DNA of 64,000 nucleotides, from NCBI GenBank assembly GCA_015227615.1, contig JAALGZ010000011.1, forward strand, positions 682,001 through 746,000, written 5' to 3'. The stretch is from Labyrinthula sp. Ha. Its lineage: Eukaryota; Sar; Bigyra; Labyrinthulida; Labyrinthulaceae. Positions 35,138-48,090 of this stretch are shown piece by piece. Both the position numbers and the translations under genes were made by a program. Under the pieces are notes generated by a model. It ran no database searches. It was not told the DNA's origin and saw only the letters and a list, made by a program, of their open reading frames with translations. Numbering within the stretch: the first letter of the stretch is position 1; the number at the start of each line of letters is the position of its first letter.

Positions 35138-38100
35138 ACCTTTTCCTTTCTTTCAGCTTAGACTCAACTTTTTAATTAAACGATTAGAATTGCACTTTTC
35201 TCACTTATTTCTACAGGCACGAAATCAAGGCAATAAGTAGGTAGCAAGAAATTCGAGTCTCGTAATCAGCATCGAATTCAGCTCGAGATCCCGGTCCCGA
35301 CTCGAGGCAAATTGCCTTTTATTAGAACGAAACTAACTTCTCAAAAACTAGCTGTTAAGTGATAACTAAAATAAACAATATATTTAAATACCAAAAAAAC
35401 ATTGTAAATGGACGGAAAAAATGACCAAGGATTGCAATTCTTCTTGCCTCTCTTATTCCCAAAAATACTTAAATCGCCCGGATTAGTACCTTTTATTTTG
35501 AATATAGCGCCAATATGTTTCATCAAGAAAATTCAGATAATACAGTACAAGGTTGTGCAAATTAGATGGGTCCAGAATTTAAAACATATAATTAGTGAAA
35601 TATGTTTTGTAGCGTGAAATCACTCCGCATATATTTTAACTTTCTTATCTGCATAGAAAAAATAGCTCAGAGCCAAACTTACTTTCGAAAGTAAACCTCT
35701 ATAGTTTGCGATAGTTTAGAAGAAAAGGCATGGACAATGTCATAATTCGACACCTGGTTGATGAGCACCCTGCAAATTTAGTTTAATTTACTCATTTAAG
35801 AGTATAATAAAGTAAGATCATACTATTTTCCACGCCTCTAGGCATGCTTAAACACGTCTGTATCAGACAAATAGTTTCCTTAAGGCATCAGTATTCTCTG
35901 TGTCCTCCGCTGAGATAATCCTATCATAGCCTGCAACCTTAGATTGTGTAAAAACATTCTACGGAACAACCTTTCTTTCAATAAGCAAGGGTTATCTTGG
36001 CCTAGATCGCATATGAAGAACAATCGAATTGAACGAAAACATTTCAGGCCCTCGTTATTCAGTTTTGATGGCACTGTCATAGTAATCTTGCTCCGTAAAA
36101 TGCCCTTGTATACAATTCTTCAGAGCCTGAAAATTGTATCCCTACCACTTGGGTTTCTTTCGATAAGTTCTCAAAGTTGTTCTTATTTAGTTTGCACCTT
36201 ACTATAAACCGATCTAGGGAACCTGATATTAAATCCTCATTATCAGAAAATTTTGACTAGACACAATATTATCAACTATATTGACCTTTGATTTTTTTGG
36301 TGGCTCTCATTCCTTAGACGAAAACTAACTTCTGAAGCACTTAATTTCATGAGCACAGGAAGTGAGAAAATGTGTAGCAATTCCTTGATGTTAATTCTAC
36401 AAGAACTTAATACCTTACAAAGTAGCACTTTAGTCCAAAAATACTGAGGAAAAATCTTGGTACATAACATTTTAACTGAAATTGGCGGCCGAGCAGAAAG
36501 CCGAGGATTGAACTAACGAGCAGAGTATCGATATCAGGCAGATTTATACTAGCATGATGATTTCATATGTTCCAGGAGTCATATCCAGGTTGAAAAACAT
36601 AAGAGCAGCCAGATTCCCAGTAGACTGGTACGGGTAATGTGACATAGCCCTCACTAACTTGAGACAAGGAATACGGCTCATTGATACCCTGCTGAACCGT
36701 TGTGACGAAATCCTTTTGTGCAACCAAAGGTCTTGGAAAAAGTTAATGACAGAAGTGATCTATAATAAGTTCCTCCAATGATACTTCTATGCGCATTTGT
36801 TCAACTATTATCATGAGTATGGGTCATTAGAGAGTTGATCTATATAGGTTACCTTGGCGGTCCTAATTTTGTATACTGGGTTAAAAAAATGAAAGCTGAT
36901 ACAGCAGAAAAAACTAAAATATTCATGTAACCCTACTGAGCAATGAACAAGTTAAGCAAACTGTGATTTTTTTTCAGCATGAATGAAGATACTGAGTGTA
37001 AATATGTCCTAAGGTTCGCAATATGATACAATGTTCTAAGAGTTAAGAAGCCTGATATCGAGACAGCTTAAAGAAATTTATCTTAGCTGCAAGATTTGGG
37101 AGTTTAGAGTTGCTTCTACTATTTTTCAATAATATCGCACATTGGTACATCCTATAATAAACAAGAAGGGTGACAACAATTTGCTAATAAAACAGATTCC
37201 ATGGATAAATACTAGGGACCAGATATGATTTATTCAAAATTTATCAGCAAAAACTTCACCCATGTTTTTCTGGTTGGTTGATTCTGATAATTTTCAAACC
37301 ATTTTGATTGAACATTAATAATCAATCAATTATCAACAAAAAAATGGGGCACATGGGCTTGGGCCAAACGGTCAAAGAATCTACATTTCATTATTGCACC
37401 AAATGAATATCTTCAAATGTGTGGCAAATGGTCTTACAGGATTCTATTACCGAACCAATTCCGGCCCAGATGGTCTTATTTTTTGGATTTTCATATGATA
37501 CATAAATAAATATTTGTTCTTGAGCCGTTTGGCATTAGGACATATGGTCCAAATTATTATTGATAATTCAAATAAAATCAGAATAATTTAATAAAATGCA
37601 AAGCCCAAATTCTTTTATTGATGATCAGAATATAAAAAAAGCAAATAATTCTTAATATTTTAGATCAAATCGAACCCATTAGAAATACAAAAAAGCTATG
37701 CCTCTAGGTTTCATCATAACTTTTACGATAACTCCACAAAAAGCATCTGAATTTAGATAATTTTATTAGTTTGAACTGCATCTTGACTGTTTAAAATAAC
37801 AACATATGTTAACAAATGGCACCTGTATCAGTATAAACATTTGAATAAAGACCAAGACGCAAGGATTTCCCGATATCCCTTCTTTATATATTTAATATGA
37901 TCCCAGCACCATAACCAGTCGAGACACCATTTTAAGTTGTCTAAGCTACCAACAGGTAGATACAAACCCTTCGCCAAAAGTTAAAACATAAATCTTATTT
38001 GAAATTAGTATTCGAACAGCTTGAAGCGACAAACGGGTATTATTTCCAAGCTGCTATTCTTAATAGAAAATACGTTAATTTAAGATGTCTAATAAGAAAA

Positions 38101-41035
38101 ATATTTCTTGCACCTAATCAACCCATACCTGTTGTTTTCTTAATGGAAGAGTTCTTCAATTCAAGTTCAGCAAATTAGTAAGCAACCCAGATCTTTGGGG
38201 ACACTGCTCTATCTTAATTATTTGTTCGAATTAGTCAGTTATCGGGAGTTGGGTTAATAACTACAAAACGTGGTTCCTAGTGTAATCACAAGAGTCTTCT
38301 TTAGGAGCACTCTTTTTATGAATTAGAATTCTTCATATTGCGAGAAAATTAACGAACATCTTACAAAGAGAAAATCAGATACCGTTTCAAGAAGGCAGTG
38401 AGAGCTAAAGGTTTTCCCAAGAATTTTGACCCAAGAGAATTGTGTTGAAATCACTCAAAGGTAATGCTATTTTTAATTCATATCATATTAAAGTATTGGC
38501 TCAATACATTTAGTATTTGCTTAGTAGTTTTGAAGCTAGTTTACTTATTAGTGTGAAACCCAAATATGCGCATTTATTAGAAAACTAAACTCTAAGTCTT
38601 AAAAACATAAAGCTTACTAACTTATACTAGCACATTCAAAACCTTAAGTACCAGGCTAACTGTCAAGTTACTAAGAAAAACATACTCTTTTTGTCAACAC
38701 AAAAGAAACTTTAGAAAACTTTTAAAGCTTATCATTTTGAGAAGGTAATGGTATTTACCAAGTGGTTATGGGGCTTTGCTCTGATATAAAGGCAGATTCT
38801 TGGTATTTGTTTAGAACTGATATGCAACAGGTTTCTAATGCAAATAGCTATAATATAATTAAAATGTTGACATTCTATCTTCGGGATACGATGCAAAACC
38901 AAATTAGGACATCGATAAAAACATTATAAAATGTTTTCAAAAAACTGTAATACTAAGAAAAACCTGCCTATGAACCTTGTTGGTTGTACGGTTGCTTATA
39001 TGTACCGGTGCATCTTGATGGGTTACGATTCAGAAAGTTAACACACACAAAATTGCTTTCTCAATAGGATATAGAACAAGTTATAAGTTTATTCTCGTAT
39101 TTTTAGCATTGCTTAGAGTTCTCTTGACTGAGCCATATATATACATATATATATACAGCTGCACACAAATACGTATATTCTGTTTATTCACATATGCTTA
39201 GATAAAGCCAGAAAGAAAAACACCATCAAGCAGGTACTAACTCTATTTACCTTTGTTAAAACAAAGGTGATACCATGTTTATAGTTTTATTGCTCTTGAA
39301 TTGGTAAAATATTAGCTATTTATGTAATTGAAAAGAAAAAAGGACTTACTAGCCCTGGCTCTATTTCAATGAAGATGCAATAAAAGTAGAATAGTTACAT
39401 AACCACGTTGGGTCGAAGGATCAAACAGGAGGTAAAGCTTCAGAGAGTGTGAGCACGCCAACGGGTCTACTAAATCTGGATGCTGACTCTTTATTTGTAC
39501 TGTTAAAGGAACGCGTGAATTATATTTGTGTAGAGCTATTGAAAATGTTAGCACGATATATCTAATATATCCTATGTATATTGAAGTGTTGCTTACAATT
39601 TTTATACCAACAATACTAATAGAATTCATTCATTACATACACAATCAAATACAAAGCTTCGCTCCTCTCAAAATAAAAAAAATATTTCAAAAGGATATTT
39701 AAGTACCGAAACAAAAAATTAAAACGTCGCCAAAAACTATATTATTCTGAAACCTTAATAAACAAATTTCTGAATTATGAGGAAAGAATATCTGCAAGAC
39801 CGAAAATTGCATGGTTTTGGCTCCAGCAGAAATACACCAGAATAATTTACTCAGGGATTCTGGATAAATGCTATGGTACTGATAGATTTTATTTTATTTT
39901 CGCTCACTTGTAAAGCAACCGAATATATTGGTTACGCTTAAGATCAATTTGGCGCACTGCTTATTGGTCTCCAATATGAAGTTGAAACAGTTCAAATATC
40001 GAATAGCAAAGCCAATATTTCAAGAAAAAGACACAGCAAAAATAATAAATGTGAACAATGTAAAGAATTATGAATATCTAAAAAAAAACAATATATTTTT
40101 GCAAAAAATGATTGTGTCAGCTGTGGTATAACCGAAGAACCATACGAAGGATAAAAACAAATATTATGTTCGTTTAAAAATGCTATTCTTGAAGTACCTT
40201 TTTGGTATTATATCTAAACGACAGATAATATCAAAGAAGAATACAATATCCATGGGTAACCGAAGAAACCAGGACATGTTTTAATTACATGATTAAGGGT
40301 AAGACTTTCGAACATAGTGGTATAAAATACTAATGATGAAAAATACCATAGATGTTGACTATAAGAAAACCGACTATATATAATAGTAGATTACTGAGCT
40401 ACAGACCATATCAAGAACAAAAACAGAGCACTGAACTAGAACAAGAAGTGATACAATGTTTGCATTGAAATTTTCCTAGTAAAAAAAGATTTCAACTCAA
40501 GTATGAGATATATGAAAATATTTTTATGGATAGTTTGAGATCTAATTTATACACCGTATACATCACCCCAGACCAATACAATATAATATTGTCAGCCCTA
40601 ACATTAATAGCAAGGACTGAGTGTTAATAAACAGCTACAAAGGTACTCTATTAGAATAGATGGAACAAATATAAAAAACTTGAAGTGCCAAGAACCTTTT
40701 ACTCTTCATGGCGGGCAGACATATTTCTGGAAACGTCAACCCAAAGTTATTTATAATATAATAATATATACACAAATATTTGTACCAAAATGAGAAACTT
40801 AGTCCATTACCATTTATTATACCTCTGCAATATTCTCCTCGAGAAGAGCATATCTAAAGCATCAAAACAAGATTTTTTCCTTCCTTCTGATGCCGATAAC
40901 CAAAATAAGTCCAAAAAACATCTTTATAATGCAGAAATATCTTTTTCAGTCAAGGAAAAAACTTAGGAATGGACCTAGATATTATTTTGTCATTGGTTAC
41001 ATTGATTAAAAGGTATAGTAGTGGAGTGGTCATTG

Positions 41036-41520
41036 TTTAGAACTCTAGGAAGTATATTATGCCCCTGGCAACAACATTTATATATTACTCATCATCAACA
41101 TCAGGAAGTTATATCCAAACTACAGAAAATTCTCGAAGTTACAATAATCTAAATGTAACGGTATAAGTAGAACTGAGTTTTAACATCCAAAAAATTATCC
41201 ATTGATGACAAAATACTAGAGTAAAACTCTATCCTGTATCCATTAAGTGAAAACAAGAGATATGAACATTAAACGAAGGATATAAGCAGGTTTTATCTCC
41301 GTAGCAGCTACTGTTGTGTATAAGTACAGTGAAACTAAGGTAGTATAGGATATGAATGCCTGGCAATAGGGTTATATTAAGGAAATAAAATATCTGACAA
41401 TTATGGGATAAATTGTGTTGGCAAGAAACACAACTGATGCAAAAGGTGTTAGATAACTGAGTTGCTTGTGCTGATTTCATATAAAAATGCAAAATCCGTT
41501 GCAAGAGTTTGATTATTTGT
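41036..41520 (+). pseudogene. Fossil of a copia RNase H region
   Basis: Broken pieces follow the order and spacing of the intact element. FRTLGSIL (near 41036) corresponds to FRSLVGSI. About 290 bp later come SETKVV and KEIKYL (41325-41395), which correspond to STETEIMA and KELKWL. Then TDAKGVR corresponds to the DNKGAV block, and FHIKMQNPLQEF sits where the K-H-I block is expected. Stops interrupt almost every piece. In the intact copy the same first two landmarks are about 325 bp apart. Confidence 0.45.
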
Positions 41521-41821
41521 TAAATGAAACTACACTTACTCGATACTACTGAACAAGATAACAGTTCTTTCATTAATCACATTGATTATCTCCACCATGC
41601 TGTTCACTATGACAGAGATGACCCTGTAAACAGAATGATACGAACGAGATCTTATGACAATGTTCATATCCGGAAGTGTCCCTATTTCATAGATACGAGG
41701 TTTCTTATTAGGCATAATCACAACGAGAGAAGAAGTACAGCATGGAGAATTATTGTACATGTAGAGAATATTCATTACTGAGGGAAAGAAATGTATGAAA
41801 CGAACACCCAAGTTATTATGG

Positions 41822-41860
41822 AGATGTTCTTATTTCAATTTCATTGAAATAAGAACATCT
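41822..41860. repeat. Perfect 18-bp inverted repeat (hairpin, 3-nt loop)
   Basis: The left arm at 41822-41839 (agatgttcttatttcaat) is exactly complementary to the right arm at 41843-41860, with loop ttc. It lies between two copia fossils in a desert. It may be a small structured relic or a MITE-like palindrome; no target-site duplication was seen. Confidence 0.85.
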
Positions 41861-42419
41861 AGGTTATAAAAGAACATGAAGTAAGAATAACATCATTTTT
41901 CTTCTGTATGGTAAGGATTTATTTCATGGAGCAGCTATAAAGAGTTGGATTGCTGGACAAAGAAATAAATGAAACATTTTACCAAGAAATTATATTTAGT
42001 AGAATGATAGAGTGAATTTTTGTTAAATTCGAAATTTGAAAAAGAATGCAGGTAACATAAATCAAAATTAATAAATAATTTGGCAAAAATTCAGAAAAGA
42101 AAATATGTAGCCAGTTAGTAACACACAGTCAAGAGTAGAAGTTGGTTGAGTTAGTAAAAACCAGGTAATCAAAGAAAACTAAATCAACAAAAATTGCTAG
42201 GCTAATTAACTACAGAACAGATATCGGCAGACTAGATGCTTCTTACACATCTCATTACTCTAACAAATATATGCTACAGCCAATTTGGGCAGCATTTAAC
42301 AGAGCTAGAAAAATACCATGATATATTTATTAAAGTAGGAACAAATAACTAATGATCTAGAGGTTGGGTGAGACAAATCTTCTTAAATTTTCTGTTTTTA
42401 GGTTTTTTTACTATTGAAT

Positions 42420-42720
42420 AGAGAAGAAAAGTAATTGGTGTTGTATCTATACTAATACCACGTTTGCACACTATCAGGATATGATGCAAGTAATTCTTAT
42501 AGTAAGTTGCACTGAAGCAGAATAGGTTGGACTCTTAATGATGATTAAGGATAAAAAATATATAATAATCTTAAGTGCATAACTGGAAGTGACATTTAAA
42601 AACACTGTACTCATATTCTTGAAATGTGCAATGAGGAGTGCAAGAAATATCAAGTAGTTTTGGGAAGAATGCAACATCTTTACACTAGACACAAATTTTT
42701 ATTTTAAGGATTTAAGCGAG
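42420..42720 (+). pseudogene. Second fossil of a copia RNase H/C-terminus
   Basis: VILIVSCTEAE, then a stop, then VGL (near 42487-42535) matches the copia block ending S-S-T-E-A-E-Y-V-A-L. About 150 bp later HLYTRHKFLF (near 42670-42700) matches the K-H-I-x-x-R-H-K-F-L-R block. Stops occur inside and between. The sequence differs from the intact element, so this is another, older copia lineage or copy. Confidence 0.45.
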
Positions 42721-43558
42721 ATTGAAGTAGTGTGAAAATATGATTAAGAGAATAAACTATCATTGTTATATATGATCAATAAGTAGCATAAAGCTAAATG
42801 AAGAGATTTGCGAAAAGATTGTTATAACATGTTTACACTGAAGAAGGCGTTAATATTAACCAACCAATATTTATTTTATAGTTTGTGCAATAAGTTTCTT
42901 TACTATTGTAATAGCTCAATTTTAATATTCAGTGCTAAGGTAGATTTAAAGTATTGAGAATACAAAACATTTAACCTTTTTCTAACAGCAAATTGCTGTA
43001 AGCAGCTTCTGAGTAGTTTTATGAGTAGCCAGAATTTTGGCTGATATTAATCTAACTAATATTATGCAATTTGGATTACACATTGCTGAAGTGCTACTTT
43101 AGGTTAGCATTCGTTATACCAGAGAGACTAAACAATATATACAGCAATAGCCTTACGAACAAAGGTTACAGATTTCGTGGTCTATTTCAAGTAAATCAAC
43201 TCTCTTCCTGAAAATTGCACTTAGCTAAGACTATGAAATATCAACGAAGTTGCATACGATGGTACCATCACATCTCAAATTACTTTCTACTCCGGGTACA
43301 ATATTAGAAAGAGGTACTATTTAATGGACTTAAGTCCAAGACCAAACTACTTTTTTTTTTGCAGGTAATTTGGCTGAAACCCTCATAAGGAGTTGATAAT
43401 CTGTTTTAAACAATACAGTATATCTAAGGTTGTTGAGTTTTACGCAAATATAGCCTAACTTTGAATCTCTGCAAATAAACAGCTCCATTTACAGCATACT
43501 TATAGCCTGAAACTAATAAATGTTTAAATATTCGCCAGTTCGGAATGTAAAGCTTTTT

Positions 43559-44770
43559 TTATTCAGCTATCGTACCCATATGCTCAGTAATAACTTGTTT
43601 AGTTTCTCCAGTACTTGGATCAACCTTTTCTACCCACTTACACATTGGTCTAGCAACTTTCTCATTTGGAGCATATTTAACACACTCATCTGGAAGCGGA
43701 TAATTTAGACAACAAAAATCAATTAAACTGAGCTCACATATTTTTCTCATAGTTTCAGTTGAAAGCCTCGATGTATTAAACCTTCTCGGGTAGCTCCTTC
43801 CTCTTATAACTCGCACATCCTTTGAATTTCCTACCAGCTCAGCAATTTCTACAAAAGCTTCATCCATTTTCTTTGTATCAATTACATAATCAAAACGATA
43901 TGGAAAACCATCATGGTTCACAATCGAAGGCATTTGAAGCTTCAAATGCTCATCAAAAGGCTTTCTCCCATCATAGTCGTGAACAAACTGTTCAAAAGTA
44001 TCTGTAAGAAGATTAACTCCATCATCATCATAAAATAAAGCAGAATAATTCTGATACACCCATCCACGAAAATGATTCATAAAACTTCTATACTTCTCTG
44101 GTATTTTATCAATATATGGAAGCTTCCGTACAAACATCTCATCGTATGATGCATAGAACCTAGAAATTGGATTACGCAAACTTATTGTGTTCATTGGGAG
44201 TTTTTTGCCTAAAAATTATAGCTTAACATGTTTTACCATCACCAAAAGTTTTTTCATTCTTTAAATGTTTTCTGCAAATATTCGTCAAATATTCTCTAGC
44301 TGCAAAATCATGCTTCATTACATGTCTACCAGTGCTACTCCCTGATTTAGGAAGCAAGAGATAAAATAAATTAAATTCTTCAGAATAAGTACACATGTTA
44401 CCTAGATATAAAAGAAAAGAAAACAATACCTGTTCGATGTGCTCCATATTTCTTAGTGTCAACATAACACTTATTAATAACTTCCAAGCGAGGTAAGGAA
44501 AGGGTACCAGGAAGAAAAGTTGAAATAGCTGGCAAGTTTTCATCTTTACGGACGGGAAAGGAGATATATAAATCCTGCTGCTGCGGGATTTGTTGCTCTG
44601 AAAAGTTTGGCGTCTGTGAATCTGTTGTTCCCAAAAGAAACGAGGAGAAACCAAAAGAGGTAAGAAATGTAAGCATTATGGCAAAGATACCAAACTAAAT
44701 AATAGAAACATGAAATGCATACCTTTGCAACTCTGGTTTTATCGGTGGGGCCATTGTTCTCGAATTTCAT
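43559..44770 (-). CDS. Golgi-type carbohydrate sulfotransferase
   Basis: Four exons (44770-44723, 44694-44430, 44401-44237, 44208-43559) joined by three introns of exactly 28 nt, all GTA...TAG, give 375 residues. A short cytoplasmic N-terminus, then one hydrophobic segment (about residues 17-38), then a luminal catalytic domain make a type II Golgi membrane protein. The 5'-phosphosulfate-binding loop of PAPS-dependent sulfotransferases is LLPKSGSSTGRH (about 117-128), and the 3'-phosphate-binding motif is LRNPISRFYASYDE (about 166-180). Both span exon junctions, so splicing is needed to see the enzyme. The likely job is sulfation of cell-wall or secreted glycans; the acceptor is unknown. An alternative upstream ATG at 44827 would add 19 residues. 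The shorter start gives a more typical type II topology. It is the only isolated gene in the window. Confidence 0.78.
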
Positions 44771-47700
44771 CGAGGGAGAGATAAAATAAGCTCTGTGAGT
44801 TTTCTTCAGTCTTTCACAGTAATACACAATTGACTTTTCTCTTACGTTTGCAGAAGCCTTTTGAAGGCTTATTAGTATGACAAGATGAAGAGTGAAAAGA
44901 AGAGATACAACTTGATAGTAGCATGATATAACAAAGGAGTTTTAAGGATTTTAAATATATTTTGTTTAATATTTATTTTTCTTCAGCTGGTTTTAGTAGG
45001 TTCTGATAATAAAACTATACGTTTTAGGTTTTGGGGACATGTCACATATTTCTTGATATTTTCATGCTTTGTTGTTCTTAATATTTCTTCGCCTTTATTT
45101 TTTTCTCTTCTTCTAAAATTACACTCTTAGTTTTTTATAGAATATGGAATTCGAAAACATGTGCTTGTCTCTTTGTGGTTTCCATTTTACGCACTGAGCC
45201 ACGGAAATTATTGCTAATCTTAGTTTAGCGAGAGTGCCAGATGAGCCTATTCTTAATGGCACAGATGGTTTTCTATATCAAAAGTTGTTTCTGTAAAAGA
45301 ATTTGAGACAACACCCACTTATGAGAAATATATTTCTGGTCCAATCTGTTCGCGGAATATTAGTGGGGGATATGGTCCGTTTTCCATGGTTTTTCTATAG
45401 CGCAAAAGGTGAAATTAAAAAATATTTGTGCGATATGGCATGTAGCCTAGTTCCCCTAATAAATTTTAAAGCATTATTATTTATAAGAAATCTCTAAAAG
45501 CATTTGAGGAATATTAAAGTGTATAAACAAAAATCAAAACTCAAAGTTCTTGACAATATCATTTGAGTTGAAATGCTTTTCTCTCAAACAATACCCTTTG
45601 TAATGAAAAATAAACTATTTAAATCAAGTATGATTAATAATTAATGGAAAATAAGAGTAAAATTTCCAGTTACTCTGTTTTCTATAGTCTAAAATCGTAA
45701 CTTAGAGAAAATTTGGTGCAAGGATCCTTAACTTTCGGGGTTACACTGGCAGTAGATTCAGAGACAGTTCTTTGCAATCAACCAACAGGGTTAGCTTATA
45801 GTTAATCTTGAAATTTTAAACCGATTTTTAAAGGCTTTAGAGAAAAATTTTCAAGTTTAGGATTCCCAATAGAAAATAAATAAGAATTATGAGGTTTCGA
45901 GGTTTTCGTTGCTAAATGGAGAGTTTAGTAACATCATACTTGGTAAGAATCATAAAAATATAAAATAATCCTCTTTTAAGTTTGCTTAGTAATAGAGGCT
46001 TCGGGTGTTTGATATCTATATAATTGTTGTAGTTCTGTTTAGATTAGAAAGATTTAACTGGGCCAAATGACTAGGAAAAAATATCTCATCTTCATGTTTT
46101 GGAAAAGTCTTAATAAAGCGGTTATATTGCCCAAAAACTGAATGAATGCGGGGAAGATAGCCCTTTTAGAAGATTTTTTTCGATAAAGAGAGAAAGGAAC
46201 GATTCTTGGGTCATTTGGTCCAAGGTCATTTTACCTAATTTTGCATTGATGACCAGTAATAAACAATGATTAATCAAAAGAGCTTTGTTATTAATGATGT
46301 CTATCAACAATAAAAAGTCAATTTAACTACAATATTAATGAATTTTTAAAAATAGTATCCGGCCCATGGCCGTGTGGGCTACTTGAGGATAGATTAATGA
46401 CTACGTCAGTGTTTCTGTGCTATTTCAAAACGTTTACCATCCAAAATTGTCATTAAATTTTTGCGCAGATAACAGCACTAATACCTTAACCTATTAGCAA
46501 TGACACATCAAGGTTAAAGCTTTTTTCTAAAGGCTATCAATTTCAATTACTGGCCGAGAATATGTTTCGTGTTTCCTAAGTCAAAAAAAATATTATGTAT
46601 ATTGTGCTTCCTCGTAGGTGTTTGGAATGTATTCATCATAGAGCAAGGTAAACAAGCTTTACAACTATTTTCTAGAGATAATTGAATCATGGTATTTTAC
46701 TCAAGCAATTTTGATCTGACTTATGTTTTTAGCTTCTTTTACCTCCTAAGTAAAGGTTATGTAGTCAGCATCGGTTACTCGTACAGAGACCTTGTAAGTT
46801 CGTCCCAGCTAGCTTATATGGCAGGTTACAAGGCTTCAAAGTTGCACGTCATAATGAACTCAGTTTTTTCCGCAGCTCTTATGAAACTGAACTAGGTTGC
46901 TTGTGGCTATCATTCTTTCTTCCAGTTATCAGGGTTGGAATTTGTTAGTTTTAACCTTATGTAAGACAATAATAGAACCACAATGAACTTTCACATGCAA
47001 CCAGCTTCACTATTATTAAAAGCGCTTCTCACTTGGGCTAGATAAGGGTACTTGATTTGTTTATTTGAGCTTGTTTTAGTTCATAGCTGATCAAGTTTAT
47101 TGTTTCGATGGTTTGCATTTTTTATACTATTCGGAAAGACTCCAACAGAGATATGCGACTATAATGCTATGACATGAAAATAAAAAGCCTAACCCAGGGC
47201 ATAGTCATGTAGCGAGTTACATTTAAATTAAGTACCACGCCTCAGTTCTTTAAGAAAGTTTAGGCAGCCCTGCCAATGGGTGCTGCACTTCACAGTCCTA
47301 AGAACTGCACAGAAAGAGCAACTAATTAGCCATATATGCTGTCTCATGCGGTTTGTCTATTAGGAAAATTTATCATGAATTTGCTAGATGGAAGCAGTAA
47401 TGCATCAATCATATGACCTGTCATTAAGATTTCTGGGGTGGAACTCACGTGAGATTGGAGATCTCTATCAACATCTGCAACAGAAGAATGCAACATCATG
47501 TAACTCAATAATTCATTCATCCTGAAGCATTCAGGTACAATATTATATCAGAGGGGCTACCAGTTCATGTTTCAGCCCTTTTCAGAAAAGACGTTGCCTG
47601 AGTCTATGAAAATCTGTCAAGTTACCAGAGAATGTTACCGAAGCCAACTGGCGCCCAAGCTAGCTGTAAGTGACGACTCATCCTGTGATTAGTTCTATTC

Positions 47701-48090
47701 AGGAGAAACCATGTCATGAAAATCATCTACCAAGTTGCACATATAAAAGGCCTTGTTACCTGGATGATTGTTTCTAGACACCTTGGACTCGATTATCCGA
47801 CAAAAAAACTACATTTTCTATTTTCTTAAGTTGCACTGCCTTTATGATTTAAGAAATTTTTTCTTTTTGTTATTGACAGATGACTTGTATTTGAATAGTG
47901 GCCACTATGAAATACTTTCAATTATTTATAAAAAACGTATACTGAATTCTGAACTCGATGGACAAGGTTTGTCATGTATTAAGGCAACCTACGATTCAAT
48001 GGGTTTGCTTTTGCCAATTTGGGATATTCTCACAAACTATATTAAAACATCTAAAACACGTAAAGTATCAATTACCTTAGTTGACAGTAT
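44771..48090. other. Gene desert between sulfotransferase and nitroreductase
   Basis: 3.3 kb with no confident gene. Open pieces at 45303-45497 and 47768-48094 are plus-strand frames with no recognisable domain. The latter overlaps the nitroreductase stop codon by 4 bp and was not accepted. A few CACGTG-like and CCAAT-like words occur without context. Confidence 0.45.

Larger units (their letters stand above)
35138..43558. other. Largest gene desert, transposon graveyard
   Basis: 8.4 kb without a supported host gene. Near 35271-35312 is an unusual GC-rich patch with GAATTC and two CTCGAG hexamers. Two copia fossils (about 41036-41520 and 42420-42720) and a perfect hairpin (41822-41860) are annotated separately. 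An (AT)n run lies near 39138. CxxC-type pieces near 40052-40130 may be a decayed integrase zinc region of the same copia fossil, but this is weak. Confidence 0.5.

Noticed and set aside
36480-36540. Minus-strand TTAGTTCAATCC resembling a tRNA T-arm
   Set aside because: Only part of the T-stem pairs, and no acceptor partner or A box is found.
44827-44827. Upstream ATG at 44827 as the sulfotransferase start
   Set aside because: It adds 19 residues (MYYCERLKK and on) without family support. The ATG at 44770 gives a normal short cytoplasmic tail before the membrane anchor. Not fully excluded.
45303-45497. 64-codon frame preceded in the same frame by 23 open codons and one TAA
   Set aside because: Suggestive of a decayed gene, but no family similarity could be named.
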